From contig NZ_SOYS01000002.1 in assembly GCF_011808225.1 (NCBI RefSeq), forward strand, positions 248,001 through 312,000: DNA of 64,000 nucleotides, read 5' to 3'. A program made the translations under genes and the position numbers. The DNA is from Cedecea colo (GTDB taxonomy: Bacteria; Pseudomonadota; Gammaproteobacteria; Enterobacterales; Enterobacteriaceae). The notes below the pieces were generated by a model. It had not been told where the DNA came from. It did no database searches and saw only the letters and a list, made by a program, of their open reading frames with translations. Of this stretch, positions 36,911-46,652 are shown in pieces (position 1 is the first letter of the stretch; every line of letters starts with the position of its first letter).

Positions 36911-37003
36911 GGCTATACCGACAATAATTCAGAAGATGTATAAAAGAGCTGACTATAGTGCGATCTGCCGAAATCTGGCGCAATGGGCGGCAGGAAATAA
37001 AAA

Positions 37004-37025
37004 ACCGCCGGTAAAAACCGGCGGT
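37004..37025 (-). terminator. Terminator of ymdF
   Basis: The stem ACCGCCGGT / ACCGGCGGT with TTTTATT following on the minus strand, about 60 bases after the ymdF stop. Confidence 0.75.
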
Positions 37026-37084
37026 CGGGACAGGCAATTAGCTATTAATAATCGGGCAGAGTAACTAATTGCGGTTAGCTACGG

Positions 37085-37267
37085 CTACTTGCTTTTGCTG
37101 CTACCGCTGCCGTGGCTATTTTTGCCCCCTTTCTGGCCTGCTTCTGATGCACGTTGTGGGTCATTTTTAAAGTTCCCACCGCTATGCTGGCCACCTTTAC
37201 GGCCTGCTTCTGATGCTCTTTCACGGTCTTCAGCGAAATTACCTGAACCACCACGATGGTTTGCCAT
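37085..37267 (-). CDS. ymdF: KGG-repeat stress protein YmdF
   Basis: A 60-residue, highly hydrophilic protein with two KGG-type repeats: ASEAGRKGGQHSGGNF and ASEAGQKGGKNSHG, preceded by GNFAEDRER. This is the Con-10/GsiB-like family of stress-induced proteins; E. coli YmdF has 57 residues and starts MANHRGGSGNFAEDRERASE as here. Such genes are commonly under general-stress control. It is divergent from wrbA, another stress gene. ATG 37267 has AGGTT upstream; a 15-codon extension is unsupported. Confidence 0.92.
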   Translation of the reverse strand: MANHRGGSGNFAEDRERASEAGRKGGQHSGGNFKNDPQRASEAGQKGGKNSHGSGSSKSK

Positions 37268-37661
37268 TTCTAACCTCCAGATTGGTGAAATCAATAAGTC
37301 ATCATTCTGCATTCAGTCAAAGGGGATATCCTTTCACCGCACGGCTTTCGGCTTGCGCCATTATCGTTGCCGCGTGAAATTAAGCTTAGTGCAGCGGAGG
37401 TAATTGACCAGTTAACCGTAATATTTTGCAACATGTAATCGTCAGAACGGGTGATTTTTTTGCGCTGCGATTCATAAGACATTCTTATATTTAATGAAAG
37501 GATCTACGCGGAAAACTGTGACCTAATGCTACATTTTTCCCATGTCGCCACAGATTGTGTTAACGCAAGGAAACGGCACTCTGGTTTGCACTCTTGAGTA
37601 CAGGGCATATCTTTAAAGGAGGGCAGCAAAACGCTGCGGTTTAATCCAGGAGTAAAGCAAG
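37268..37661. promoter_or_regulatory. ymdF-wrbA divergent promoter region
   Basis: 394 bases with no gene. CTACGCGGAAAACTGTGACC followed by TAATGCTACATTTT near 37504-37537 could include a stress-sigma-type -10, but I cannot assign promoters with confidence. Confidence 0.35.
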
Positions 37662-38258
37662 ATGGCAAAAATACTGGTGCTCTATTATTCCATGTATGGA
37701 CATATCGAGACTATGGCTCACGCCGTGGCGGAAGGTGCGCAAAAGGTCGATGGTGCTGAAGTAACGATAAAACGGGTACCGGAAACCATGCCGGAAGAGG
37801 CCTTCTTAAAAGCCGGTGGTAAAACGCAGAATGCACCCCAGGCTACCCCGCAGGAGCTGGCAGAATATGATGCCATCATTTTTGGCACCCCAACCCGCTT
37901 TGGCAATATGTCAGGGCAAATGCGGACCTTCCTCGATCAAACCGGCAGTCTGTGGGTATCCGGTGGCCTTTACGGCAAGCTTGCCAGCGTGTTCAGTTCA
38001 ACCGGCACAGGCGGCGGACAGGAACATACTATCTCTTCAACATGGACTACGCTTGCACATCACGGGATGGTCATTGTCCCGATCGGCTATGCGGCACAGG
38101 AGCTGTTCGATATTTCTCAGGTACGCGGCGGCACCCCTTACGGCGCCACGACTATAGCCGGTGGCGACGGCTCTCGTCAGCCAAGCCCGGAAGAGCTATC
38201 AATCGCCCGCTATCAGGGTGAATACGTGGCTGGTCTGGCAGTAAAACTTAACGGTTAA
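37662..38258 (+). CDS. wrbA: NAD(P)H:quinone oxidoreductase WrbA
   Basis: A 198-residue flavodoxin-like FMN enzyme, the same length as E. coli WrbA. The FMN phosphate loop [17 protein letters not shown] (residues 5-21) and the [20 protein letters not shown] region are intact. It performs two-electron reduction of quinones, protecting against oxidative stress in the cytosol. It is followed by yccJ after 17 bases, the usual wrbA-yccJ pair. Confidence 0.97.
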   Translation: MAKILVLYYSMYGHIETMAHAVAEGAQKVDGAEVTIKRVPETMPEEAFLKAGGKTQNAPQATPQELAEYDAIIFGTPTRFGNMSGQMRTFLDQTGSLWVSGGLYGKLASVFSSTGTGGGQEHTISSTWTTLAHHGMVIVPIGYAAQELFDISQVRGGTPYGATTIAGGDGSRQPSPEELSIARYQGEYVAGLAVKLNG

Positions 38259-38275
38259 TTTCAGAAGGAGCATAT

Positions 38276-38503
38276 ATGCCAACTCAAGAATCCAAGGCGC
38301 ATCACGTCGGTGAATGGGCGAGTTTACGTAACACTTCTCCTGAGATAGCAGAAGCTATTTTTGAAGTGGCCGACTATGACGAAAAGCTCGCAGAGAAAAT
38401 CTGGGAGGAAGGCAGCGACGAAGTGTTGATCAAGGCGTTTGAGAAAACCGATAAAGACTCGCTGTTCTGGGGAGAGCAAACCATAGAGCGCAAAAACGTT
38501 TAG
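38276..38503 (+). CDS. yccJ: Small acidic protein YccJ
   Basis: A 75-residue acidic protein equal in length to E. coli YccJ and co-transcribed with wrbA (17-base gap). It is helical, without signal or membrane segments. The function is unknown; its pairing with wrbA suggests stationary-phase or stress expression. AAGGAG precedes the ATG. Confidence 0.92.
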   Translation: MPTQESKAHHVGEWASLRNTSPEIAEAIFEVADYDEKLAEKIWEEGSDEVLIKAFEKTDKDSLFWGEQTIERKNV

Positions 38504-38515
38504 ATTGTGCAACCG

Positions 38516-38537
38516 GTCCCCCGCCAGGGCGGGGGAC
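38516..38537. terminator. Hairpin between yccJ and agp
   Basis: The strong GC stem GTCCCCCGCC / GGCGGGGGAC between convergent genes, without a long T tract. Confidence 0.6.
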
Positions 38538-38550
38538 TTATCTCTCTACG

Positions 38551-39798
38551 CTACTTGCCTGCCACCGCCTGATTTAACACGTCGGTAAACTTATCCCACG
38601 GACAAAAACCATTTGCGTCAATCGGACAGCCGTTGAGCTGCAGCGTTACGCGCTGCGGCGGCTGTTGCAGGCTCAGCACCTGCCCGTTTCGTAACTGCTC
38701 GCTGCTCTGGTAGACGTACTCTACTTTCATCAGCTCACGATTGGCCTTGCTGTCATGCCAGCGCTGGAACATGATTTTGCCGCCGATAGGCGTACGCTCG
38801 TTTTGCTGCGCAAGCTGGTAGTCTTTAAAATCCAGCGCGGTCAGCAGCGAAGCAATATTTGAATCATGGCCCACCAACAGGGTAACTTTTGGCGCTTCGG
38901 CCTGGTTACCGGTCAGCGCTTTCTGGATATATTTTACCAACGGGGCCGCCACGTTACGCGCAACTTCTGGTGACGTGAACAGCGTGTCCTGATAGCTGTT
39001 TTTCAACTGCGACAGCACGCGCCACTGCTTTTCGGTTTTGATTTGCCCCCAGGCAACCTGGTCGAGCGGGAACCCTTCGTAGTATTGCAGCGTAAAAGCA
39101 TCCACCAGCGAGTTGCCCACTTTTAACGGCCCGCTGACGCCCGGCTCCTCGGTCGCTTTTGCGCTGAATTGGTCCTTCGATGCGGTTAAATCACACTGTT
39201 GTTTCTCTTTGCAGGTCGGCGAGTCGTTAAACGCCGTCACCTGCTCAAGCAGTTTGTAGCTGTCGTCCAGCTTGTAGTGCTCGCGCTGGGCCTCCATGGC
39301 TTTCACCGCCGCCTGCTGGAATGCGGGAGAGTCGTTGGTTATCACCGGATTAAACGTTGGGTCCATGGTGCCCATTTTTTCCTGATGATGAACCGGCACG
39401 TCGCAGCCGGGGAAAGCGCCGGTGATAAAGAACTGTGCGGTAGCTACGGTTCGTTGCAGGCTGTTGGCGTAGGCATACACACTTTGCGGAGCCGGACACT
39501 CGCCGCTTTTCACCAGGCCCTGCTCCGCCAGCCACTCGCGCAGATAATGCCCCATGTAGATTTCCAGCACGCCACCTTTGGTGGTTAGCTGCCCGCCAGG
39601 CACATCCCATTCCGGCCACGATTGCGCAGTAGACTGCTCAAGCACGCTGCCATTATTCGCCAGCGGCGCACGCAGATTGTGGCGGCTCATCAACAGAACC
39701 TGCTGAAGCTGATAGCCTTCCGGGGCGGCTTCGGCATTTGCCATTCCTGGAACAAAACAGGACACGGCCAGTAATGAGGCGACGATTTTCTTATTCAT
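38551..39798 (-). CDS. agp: Periplasmic glucose-1-phosphatase Agp
   Basis: A 415-residue histidine acid phosphatase; E. coli Agp has 413. A signal peptide ending near GMANAEAAP is followed by the catalytic motif [10 protein letters not shown], with the nucleophilic His, and the C-terminal GHDSNIAS motif. It releases phosphate from glucose-1-phosphate in the periplasm and has some phytase-like activity. Cysteines in CKEKQQC and CPIDANGFC match the disulfides of the family. Confidence 0.96.
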   Translation of the reverse strand: MNKKIVASLLAVSCFVPGMANAEAAPEGYQLQQVLLMSRHNLRAPLANNGSVLEQSTAQSWPEWDVPGGQLTTKGGVLEIYMGHYLREWLAEQGLVKSGECPAPQSVYAYANSLQRTVATAQFFITGAFPGCDVPVHHQEKMGTMDPTFNPVITNDSPAFQQAAVKAMEAQREHYKLDDSYKLLEQVTAFNDSPTCKEKQQCDLTASKDQFSAKATEEPGVSGPLKVGNSLVDAFTLQYYEGFPLDQVAWGQIKTEKQWRVLSQLKNSYQDTLFTSPEVARNVAAPLVKYIQKALTGNQAEAPKVTLLVGHDSNIASLLTALDFKDYQLAQQNERTPIGGKIMFQRWHDSKANRELMKVEYVYQSSEQLRNGQVLSLQQPPQRVTLQLNGCPIDANGFCPWDKFTDVLNQAVAGK

Positions 39799-40209
39799 TC
39801 CTTATTCCTCAAGAGGTTATTGCAGCAAAGGTACCAGGCAAAGTGTGGCAGAAAAACCGCTGCACGCCCGGTAACAGATCGCAAAATGACAGATTAACGA
39901 ACCCATACTCAGAAAATTATGGAGTTATCTGACCGGCAGACTCAATCAACTGATTTTTTGGTAGCGGTTATGCGGGCCATAAAGCGGACGTCCAGGCAAA
40001 TGCGGCATGGTCAGAGCGATGTAGCGCGAATTACAGAGCCACGGAAGGATTTTCAGTTGGTGCATCCGGCACGGTCAAAGTAGCTGCCGATGCCTTTGAG
40101 CCGCCGCTTTTTCATAAAGTCTTTCGGGAAGAATGCCGGGCCCACGGCATCCGCAAACGGCATTGATTAAGACAGGTTAACGGACTCCGTGAAGAAGTCC
40201 GCTATGGCA
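39799..40209. other. agp-repressor intergenic region, possible gene remnant
   Basis: 411 bases. On the minus strand two short overlapping frames look protein-like: MPFADAVGPAFF... (about 40165-40055, 36 codons) and MHQLKILPWLCNS... (about 40065-39947, 39 codons). Neither is recognised; they could be the frameshifted end of a lost gene. Confidence 0.3.
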
Positions 40210-41283
40210 TCACCGGGCGAGCATCCGGGCAATGCCGCTTAGCTGCTCCGCTATGGCCTGCAGATTCTGGCTTTTTTCCTGCTTCGGCCCGGTGGAATTA
40301 CGCACAACCAGCCGGGCAGGCAAAATAGAGGAACTGCGCTCCGCGTCGTTATGGTTGCTGTCGAGAATACGCCGCACAGCCTCTTTTCCCTGCAAATCTA
40401 AATCCAGTGATACGGTGGTCAGCGCCGGATGGAAAAACGAGCTTTCATAGGTATCGTCATAGCCGATAACCGATTTTTCGCCGGGAATCGAGATTTGATG
40501 TTGATGAAACGCGCTCAGTACACCCAGCGCCATCTGGTCGTTTGCCGCTAAAACGGCGCTAAAATTTGGCGTTGAGCGAAGTATTTGCAGCGCTCCAGCA
40601 TAGCCGCTCTGCGCATCCCAGTTCCCCTTCACCACCGCAGCCGGCTGCAGGCCGTAACTATTAAGCGTTTCTATCCAGCTTTTCAGACGCAGCTTCGCGG
40701 ATACCGAGCTATCCGGCCCTGAAAGCAATGCGATGTCCCGGTGTCCCAGCTCATAAAGATATTTCACGCTGGAACGGGTGCCGTCCGCCGGGTTGAATGA
40801 GACATTAAAGACCGAACTGTAGGGATCGACGTCGAGAAACAGGCACTGCACGTTAGCGTTATCCGCGACAATTTTTTCGGCAGATTCGGTCTCCAGCGGC
40901 ACATTAATAATGACCTTATCAACCAGCTGCGACTTGAGTTCGTTGATGGAATCCTGAATACCATAGTTGACGTTCTCATCAATCATGGAGATCAGCACCT
41001 GGTAGCCCTCAAGATTCGCATAGCGTTTTACCGCAGCAGCAACCTGTGAAGGCGCATGCAACGCAAGCGATGTGGTGACCAGCCCAACGGTTTTACTCTG
41101 CTTTCCTACCAGCTGCTGCGCCAGCTTATTTGGTACATAGCGTAGTAACTCTATGGACTTCTCTACCTTACTACGCGTGGCTTCGGAAACATTGGCTGAC
41201 TTATTTAGCACCCTTGACACTGTCTGGTAAGAGACGCCCGCATGGTGAGCAACATCCTCTAACGTCGCGCTTTTAGACTTCAT
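40210..41283 (-). CDS. ganR: LacI-family repressor of the galactan locus
   Basis: A 357-residue regulator very close in layout to E. coli LacI (360 residues). The helix-turn-helix region LEDVAHHAGVSYQTVSRVL is followed by the hinge and VGKQSKTVGLVTTSLALHAPSQV. The effector domain has LLSGPDSSVSAKLRL and ANDQMALGV, and a C-terminal leucine-rich tetramerisation helix is present. It probably senses galactose-containing sugars and controls the divergent porin gene and the galactanase/ABC operon. ATG 41283 is chosen because it places the helix-turn-helix at residue 7; the frame extends 45 codons upstream without support. The symbol is by locus. Confidence 0.85.
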   Translation of the reverse strand: MKSKSATLEDVAHHAGVSYQTVSRVLNKSANVSEATRSKVEKSIELLRYVPNKLAQQLVGKQSKTVGLVTTSLALHAPSQVAAAVKRYANLEGYQVLISMIDENVNYGIQDSINELKSQLVDKVIINVPLETESAEKIVADNANVQCLFLDVDPYSSVFNVSFNPADGTRSSVKYLYELGHRDIALLSGPDSSVSAKLRLKSWIETLNSYGLQPAAVVKGNWDAQSGYAGALQILRSTPNFSAVLAANDQMALGVLSAFHQHQISIPGEKSVIGYDDTYESSFFHPALTTVSLDLDLQGKEAVRRILDSNHNDAERSSSILPARLVVRNSTGPKQEKSQNLQAIAEQLSGIARMLAR

Positions 41284-41378
41284 GGTCCGGTTCCTTATGT
41301 TGTTATGCATTGATTTTAACAGGGGCCATTTAAAAAACGCACACCAGGATAAAAAAACGCGACCGTTACGCCATTTAA

Positions 41379-41392
41379 GTATTACGTTCACA
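41379..41392 (-). promoter_or_regulatory. Putative repressor operator, left copy
   Basis: TGTGAACGTAATAC on the minus strand; the identical 14-mer occurs on the plus strand at 41519-41532, so the pair frames the ganR-ganL promoter region. Confidence 0.55.
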
Positions 41393-41518
41393 TAAAAATC
41401 AAGTGTGAACACGCCCACCTATCGCCATTAATCTTGCTGATTTATTTGCACTTAATCACACATTCGAGATCAATCATTTGCCTGATTTTACGTTTAGGCA
41501 TTTTATGACATCGATTTT

Positions 41519-41532
41519 TGTGAACGTAATAC
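41519..41532 (+). promoter_or_regulatory. Putative repressor operator, right copy
   Basis: TGTGAACGTAATAC, 20 bases before the porin ATG. The core ACGTAATAC also occurs at 50395-50403 upstream of the transporter ATPase gene. Confidence 0.55.
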
Positions 41533-41551
41533 AAAACAATAAGAGGATAAC

Positions 41552-42814
41552 ATGAAAACTACGCTACGCACCGTGTCCATTGCGTTAGCCGCTGCGCTAA
41601 CTTCACCCTCGCTTCTGGCTGCCGTTAACCCCATCGATTTCCATGGCTATCTGCGCTCCGGTATAGGTGTATCGCGGGACGGTGGAATGGAAGAGTGGCA
41701 AAAGAATAAAATCGGCCGTTTAGGTAACGAGGCCGACACTTATGGCGAACTGGAACTGGGTTCTGAGGTATATAAAAAAAACGATGTCAGCTTCTATGTG
41801 GACAGCATGGTCAGTATGGTTTCTGACGGTTCAAACGACAGTGAAACCACCTTTGACGATGATGCAGAATTTGGTCTGCGCCAGCTTAATTTGCAGATTA
41901 AAGGGCTGATCCCCGGCGATCCGAATGCGGTGATTTGGGGCGGGAAACGCTACTACCAGCGTCACGACTTGCATATCATCGATACAAAATACTGGAATAT
42001 TTCCGGTTCCGGTGCCGGTATTGAGAACTATACCGTCGGACCGGGTGCGGTTTCTTTTGCATGGATTCGCGGAGATGCGAACGACGTTGACTATCGTGTC
42101 GACGGTGACAGCGATGTGAATATTAACTACCTCGACCTGCGTTATGCTGGCTGGAAGCCATGGACGGGAGCCTGGACTGAGTTTGGTATCGACTACGCCA
42201 TGCCTAACCCTACTAATAAGCAAAAAGAATACGGCGGACTTTACGAGGCCGATAATGGCGTAATGCTGACCGGTGAAATATCCCAGGATATGCTCGGCGG
42301 CTATAACAAACTGGTATTGCAGTATGCTAACAAAGGGCTGGCACAGAACATGATTTCGCAGGGCGGAGGCTGGTATGACATGTGGAATTACGTTAACGAC
42401 GCCACCGGTTACCGCGTCATTAACACCGGTCTTATTCCTATCACCGGCAGGCTTTCGCTTAACCACGTGCTGACCTATGGTTCAGCAGACGACATCACGC
42501 AGTACACCGACAAATCACGCCTGGTTTCACTGGTTGGCCGTGCACAGTATCAGTTCACCGAATATGTGCGTTTAATAGGTGAAGTGGGTGGCTTCTATCA
42601 GAAAGATACCTACAACAACGGTACGCATTATAAGCAAAGCGGAGAAAAATATACCGTAGCATTAGGCCTGGCAGACGGCCCTGATTTTATGTCTCGCCCG
42701 GAACTGCGCGTGTTCGCTTCTTATCTTAACGATTCAGAAGACGGAAAATCTTTCCAGGATGGCACCGCCAGCGATACCTGGAACTTTGGTGTACAGGTTG
42801 AAACCTGGTGGTAA
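41552..42814 (+). CDS. ganL: LamB-type maltoporin homologue for galactan oligosaccharides
   Basis: A 420-residue outer-membrane porin with a signal peptide (cleavage near SLLAAVNPIDFHG). LamB features are PIDFHGYLRSGIGVS at the start, WGGKRYYQRHDLHIIDTKYW (the L2/L3 latch and pore area) and a C-terminal aromatic residue, FGVQVETWW, for BAM recognition. Given its place beside a LacI-type repressor and a galactan hydrolase/ABC operon, it probably admits galacto-oligosaccharides. It is followed by a terminator at 42940. Confidence 0.88.
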   Translation: MKTTLRTVSIALAAALTSPSLLAAVNPIDFHGYLRSGIGVSRDGGMEEWQKNKIGRLGNEADTYGELELGSEVYKKNDVSFYVDSMVSMVSDGSNDSETTFDDDAEFGLRQLNLQIKGLIPGDPNAVIWGGKRYYQRHDLHIIDTKYWNISGSGAGIENYTVGPGAVSFAWIRGDANDVDYRVDGDSDVNINYLDLRYAGWKPWTGAWTEFGIDYAMPNPTNKQKEYGGLYEADNGVMLTGEISQDMLGGYNKLVLQYANKGLAQNMISQGGGWYDMWNYVNDATGYRVINTGLIPITGRLSLNHVLTYGSADDITQYTDKSRLVSLVGRAQYQFTEYVRLIGEVGGFYQKDTYNNGTHYKQSGEKYTVALGLADGPDFMSRPELRVFASYLNDSEDGKSFQDGTASDTWNFGVQVETWW

Positions 42815-42939
42815 TCGTCACTCGTTAATCTAATTAAAGAGTAATATTTTCTGTATATTTTTGCCGCCCTATCTCCGAGCCTTTAATTTAACTCCGCTAT
42901 TGAGTAAATTATTAATTTCTTTTTTTCTTGTATTATTTT

Positions 42940-42970
42940 GGGATGGATTTTATCAGGCCATCCCATTTTT
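42940..42970 (+). terminator. Terminator of the porin gene
   Basis: The stem GGGATGG / CCATCCC followed by ATTTTTATT. Confidence 0.75.
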
Positions 42971-42975
42971 ATTAT

Positions 42976-43287
42976 TTAGCGTGTAGAGAAATGTTCTTCA
43001 AGTAATTTTCTTAAAGCGTCTGACTGCTTACCAAAAACAGCATGCACTTCCTGCCCCAGAATAATAACCCCAAGCGCACCTTGCGCCTGTAATTCTTCAG
43101 AATTAACCCGCAGCAGATTTTTAACCGTGACACGCAGACGGGTAATACAGGCATCCACCTTTTCAATATTTTGCTCGCCACCAAACGCGGTAATAAGCGC
43201 GATAATTTTCTGTTGCTCCTGCTCGGTTAATGCCACCGTCAGTTTGGGTTGGGAGAAATAATGCAGAAATGACTTTAAACTCACCAT
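42976..43287 (-). CDS. Stand-alone glucose-family PTS EIIB domain protein
   Basis: A 103-residue protein whose C-terminal 80 residues are a glucose-superfamily EIIB domain. The phosphorylatable Cys lies in KVDACITRLRVTVKN and the fold continues through LGVIILGQEVHAVFGKQSDAL. No EIIC or EIIA is encoded anywhere near, so it cannot transport by itself. It follows ganA on the same strand, but a strong terminator (43318-43343) stands between, leaving about 30 bases for a promoter. It could be a relic of a PTS permease or a phosphorylation-dependent regulatory partner. GGAGA precedes the ATG. Confidence 0.8.
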   Translation of the reverse strand: MVSLKSFLHYFSQPKLTVALTEQEQQKIIALITAFGGEQNIEKVDACITRLRVTVKNLLRVNSEELQAQGALGVIILGQEVHAVFGKQSDALRKLLEEHFSTR

Positions 43288-43317
43288 AATTGTCTCCAGA
43301 TATTTGGTAGATAAAAA

Positions 43318-43343
43318 AACGCCTGCTCGTCCGAACAGGCGTT
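43318..43343 (-). terminator. Terminator of the galactan operon
   Basis: The stem AACGCCTG / CAGGCGTT, 13 bases after the ganA stop, followed on the minus strand by TTTTTTTAT. Confidence 0.85.
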
Positions 43344-43355
43344 AGGGTATTACAA

Positions 43356-45416
43356 TTACGCTTTACGTTTAACGATGCGGCAATCGTACGGCATTAGCTG
43401 GAGGAGCGCGCCGTTGATATCCTTGCCGTTCAGCGCGTCGCTGTAGCCTTGCGGCAGCGTCACTATCTGCTGCTGCGCGGTGAAGTTCTGAACAAACACC
43501 CAGCATGATTCCCCGTCGGTACGCGCAGTGGCGACGACTCCCGGCGGGAACTCAGCCTCAATAGCGCGCGGCAGTTTTAGCTCCTGCATAATACCGGCGA
43601 AGAAATCTCGCTGGAAAGCAAGATCGTTGCGCGACGCGACATACCAGGCTTTTCCCTGACCGAAGCGATTCACCGTGACCGCCGGACGACCGGCATAGAA
43701 ATCATCCCGGTAGGTAGCCAGAACCTGCGCGCCTTGCGCGTGGATCAGGTCGCATAAATGACGAACCTGGTACGGTCCCTGCAACCCTGCCGCATTCCCC
43801 GCAAGCCCCTGAATCAGATTGCGCTCGCCCTCGCCCAGACAGTCAATCTCTTCGGCCCAGACTCCCAGCAAATCGCGTAGCGGCCCCGGGAAGCCACCAA
43901 GATGGCAGAGATCGGATTCATTGACGATCCCGCTCCAGTATGTTGTAACGAAGTGACCACCTGCGGCAACAAAGGCCTCGGCACGTGCGGCAAAGCCTTC
44001 GCGCACCATATACAGCATCGGCGCGATAACTAACTGATATCCGCTTAGATCGCAGTCAGCGTTAATGATATCTACCGCAACACCCTTCTCCCAGAACGGG
44101 CGATAGTGTTCGGTGACGGTTTTTTCGTATTCCATCCCCATGTTGCGCGGACCTTCGGCATCATCCATGGCCCAACGGTTTTCCCAGTCAAAAATAATGG
44201 CGACTTTCGCTTCAGTGCGACAGCCGGCCACAGCGTTGAGCTGGTTGAGCATCTCGCCGAGCTTCGTCACTTCACGTCCTACCCGAGTATCAATGTGCCC
44301 TACATGATCCACCACCGCGCCGTGGAGTTTCTCCACCGAGCCACGGCTTTTGCGCCACTGGAAGTACTGCACCGAATCGGCACCGTGCGCCACCGCCTGC
44401 AATGACGAAAGAATGTGCATGCCCGGTTTTTTCAGCTTGCTGGTAGGTTGCCAGTTGGTCACGCTGGGGGACGATTCCATTAGTACGAAGGGTTTGCCCC
44501 CTTTCAGAGTACGCATTAAATCGTGATACATGGCGGTGTAGCAGGCGAGCGTGGTTTCATCTTTTTCGTGATGCCACATCGGGTAGCTATCCCAGGAGAT
44601 GAAATCCAGCTGTTGGGCAAGCTGCCAGTAGTTGTAATCGTAGAAGTACTCCATAAAGTTCGTGGTGGCCGGCAGCTGCGGATTCACGGCTTTAAGAGGC
44701 TCAATTTCATGGCGATAGAAATCTGTAACCTGAGCGGTGTTAAACCGCCGCCAGTCAAGATTCAGGCCGTGAATGGATACTTCCCCCTGCGGAGACGGAG
44801 ACTGGATCTGCGACCAGTCACTGTAGGTGTGGCTCCAGAAGGTGCTCCACCAGGCGTGGTTGAGGTTATCCAGCGTCTGATAACGTGCCTTCAACCAGTC
44901 GCGGAAGCGTTCCTGACACAGATCGCAATGACATTCGCCACCATACTCATTAGAAACATGCCAGCCGAGTACCGCCGGATGCTGTGAATAACGTTCAGCC
45001 AGCAAGCGGTTAATCCTGAGCGTTTTTTCCCGATAAACCGGGGAACTCATACAGTGATTGTGGCGGCCTCCATGCAGCGCCGGTACGCGATCGCGGCCCA
45101 CACGCAGCACTTCCGGGTATTTTTGCGACATCCAGGCCGGACGCGCGCCGCTCGGCGTCGCCAGGAAAACATGGATACCCGCCTGATAAAGTTTATTCAG
45201 AATCGTATCCAGCCAGGCGAAATCAAATTCACCTTCGCGAGGTTCAAGTTTAGCCCAGCTGAAAATACCGACCGACATGACATTACAATTTGCCTGCGAC
45301 ATCATGGAAATATCTTTCTCAATAATACCGGGATACGCTTCCCATTGCTCCGGATTATAGTCCGCGCCGTGCAATAGCCCGGCAACCTTTGGACTTAAAG
45401 GCAAAAATTTTTTCAT
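43356..45416 (-). CDS. ganA: Beta-galactosidase, GH42
   Basis: A 686-residue cytoplasmic GH42 enzyme without signal peptide. The acid/base Glu is in HVSNEYGGECHC and the nucleophile Glu in VLMESSPSV. The cysteine cluster CHCDLCQERF binds zinc in family members. It should cleave galactobiose and other short beta-1,4-galactosides brought in by the ABC transporter. It is the last gene of the ganEFGBA operon, 29 bases after the galactanase gene. Confidence 0.92.
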   Translation of the reverse strand: MKKFLPLSPKVAGLLHGADYNPEQWEAYPGIIEKDISMMSQANCNVMSVGIFSWAKLEPREGEFDFAWLDTILNKLYQAGIHVFLATPSGARPAWMSQKYPEVLRVGRDRVPALHGGRHNHCMSSPVYREKTLRINRLLAERYSQHPAVLGWHVSNEYGGECHCDLCQERFRDWLKARYQTLDNLNHAWWSTFWSHTYSDWSQIQSPSPQGEVSIHGLNLDWRRFNTAQVTDFYRHEIEPLKAVNPQLPATTNFMEYFYDYNYWQLAQQLDFISWDSYPMWHHEKDETTLACYTAMYHDLMRTLKGGKPFVLMESSPSVTNWQPTSKLKKPGMHILSSLQAVAHGADSVQYFQWRKSRGSVEKLHGAVVDHVGHIDTRVGREVTKLGEMLNQLNAVAGCRTEAKVAIIFDWENRWAMDDAEGPRNMGMEYEKTVTEHYRPFWEKGVAVDIINADCDLSGYQLVIAPMLYMVREGFAARAEAFVAAGGHFVTTYWSGIVNESDLCHLGGFPGPLRDLLGVWAEEIDCLGEGERNLIQGLAGNAAGLQGPYQVRHLCDLIHAQGAQVLATYRDDFYAGRPAVTVNRFGQGKAWYVASRNDLAFQRDFFAGIMQELKLPRAIEAEFPPGVVATARTDGESCWVFVQNFTAQQQIVTLPQGYSDALNGKDINGALLQLMPYDCRIVKRKA

Positions 45417-45445
45417 ATTTACGGTCCTGAAAATAACGTCGAAAA

Positions 45446-46648
45446 TTAATTAAACACTTTTACTGATGGCAGCACTTTCCCCTGGCAATTAAATAACGCC
45501 TGATTTTCACGTGCATTACCTTCTTTCCACGGGTCTTCGGTATATTTCATTCCAGCGGGCGTCGCCCAGGTATTTCCCGGCACCGCAATCCAACCGGGCT
45601 CCCAATAAAATACACCTTTACCGCGCTGGTTCGGCACATTAACAACCGCCTGCATTAAATCATGGACATAATCATATTGCCCTTGCACGGTGGCTGGATA
45701 ACCGCCGTTTTGCTCTTCTTTTTGCTGGAAACTATTTTCCGTGTTATCGCAATTTTCCAGCGTCCAGGCATAGGCCGCTTCTACTACAATGACATCTTTT
45801 TTATAGCGTTGGCTGATATCATCCATATTGGCTTTTAACGCGCTAATCGGCCCGTTCCAGTAGGTATACATCGACAGGCCAATTACATCAAACGGCACGT
45901 TGCGTTTGGTTATTTCATCAAACCACCAGCGGAAAGTATCGTTCTTAGTCCCTTCCGCCAGATGCAGCATGATTTTCACCTGTTCGCCGGGCTTGATATT
46001 TTCTTTCATCCCGTCAATGGCAGCATTCAGCAAACCGGCCAGCCGGTCAAATTCACCGCCGCCCTGCCCCCAGCTTTTGCCTTCTGGCCACAGTATGCCG
46101 CCGTTAATTTCATTGCCAATTTGCACCATATCCGGCAGCACTCCTTCTTGTTTGAAGCGGGCGATGGTGTCGCGGGTATAGTCGTGAATCGCGGTTTTTA
46201 ACTGCGGGTAATCCATTTTTTGCCAGGCTTTCGGCTTAAACTGTTTACCCGGATCGGTCCAGAAGTCACTGTAATGGAAATCCAGCAGCAGTTTCATCCC
46301 CTGCGCTTTAGCCCGTTTAGCCAGCGCCAGCGTGACGGCCAGATCGTTCTCTCCGCCGCCGTAGCTATTGCCCTGTTTATCTTTTGGATCAACCCACAGG
46401 CGCAGGCGAACATAGTTCACACCGTTCTCTTTCAGAATGACGAGTGCGTCTTTCTGCTGGTTATTGGCGTCATAAAATTTACCGCCGTGTTTTTCGACGT
46501 CCAGCAGCGTGGAAATGTCCACCCCTTTGATAAAATCGGCGGGCATGTTATCGAAAGTACGTGTTTTAAGGTTATCGGCGGCTAACAGGCTGGCGGAAAA
46601 ACTGCATGCCAGACAAACAGCAAGCACCGTTGGTTTCACTCTTTTCAT
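45446..46648 (-). CDS. ganB: Arabinogalactan endo-beta-1,4-galactanase, GH53
   Basis: A 400-residue secreted GH53 galactanase. Signal peptide MKRVKPTVLAVCLACSFS; the mature part begins DFIKGVDISTLLDVEKHGG, typical of the family. The catalytic acid/base Glu is in QIGNEINGGILWPEG and the nucleophile in VVEAAYAWTLEN. The barrel is otherwise full length. It cuts beta-1,4-galactan side chains of plant pectin in the periplasm or outside. ATG 46648 is used; upstream extension overlaps ganG and lacks a signal peptide. It lies four bases after the ganG stop. Confidence 0.92.
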   Translation of the reverse strand: MKRVKPTVLAVCLACSFSASLLAADNLKTRTFDNMPADFIKGVDISTLLDVEKHGGKFYDANNQQKDALVILKENGVNYVRLRLWVDPKDKQGNSYGGGENDLAVTLALAKRAKAQGMKLLLDFHYSDFWTDPGKQFKPKAWQKMDYPQLKTAIHDYTRDTIARFKQEGVLPDMVQIGNEINGGILWPEGKSWGQGGGEFDRLAGLLNAAIDGMKENIKPGEQVKIMLHLAEGTKNDTFRWWFDEITKRNVPFDVIGLSMYTYWNGPISALKANMDDISQRYKKDVIVVEAAYAWTLENCDNTENSFQQKEEQNGGYPATVQGQYDYVHDLMQAVVNVPNQRGKGVFYWEPGWIAVPGNTWATPAGMKYTEDPWKEGNARENQALFNCQGKVLPSVKVFN

Positions 46649-46652
46649 GGAA

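Noticed and set aside
41440-41475. CRP site in the ganR-ganL region (TTGCACTTAATCACA)
   Set aside because: Only one half-site is good and the spacing is off by one; too weak to report as a feature.
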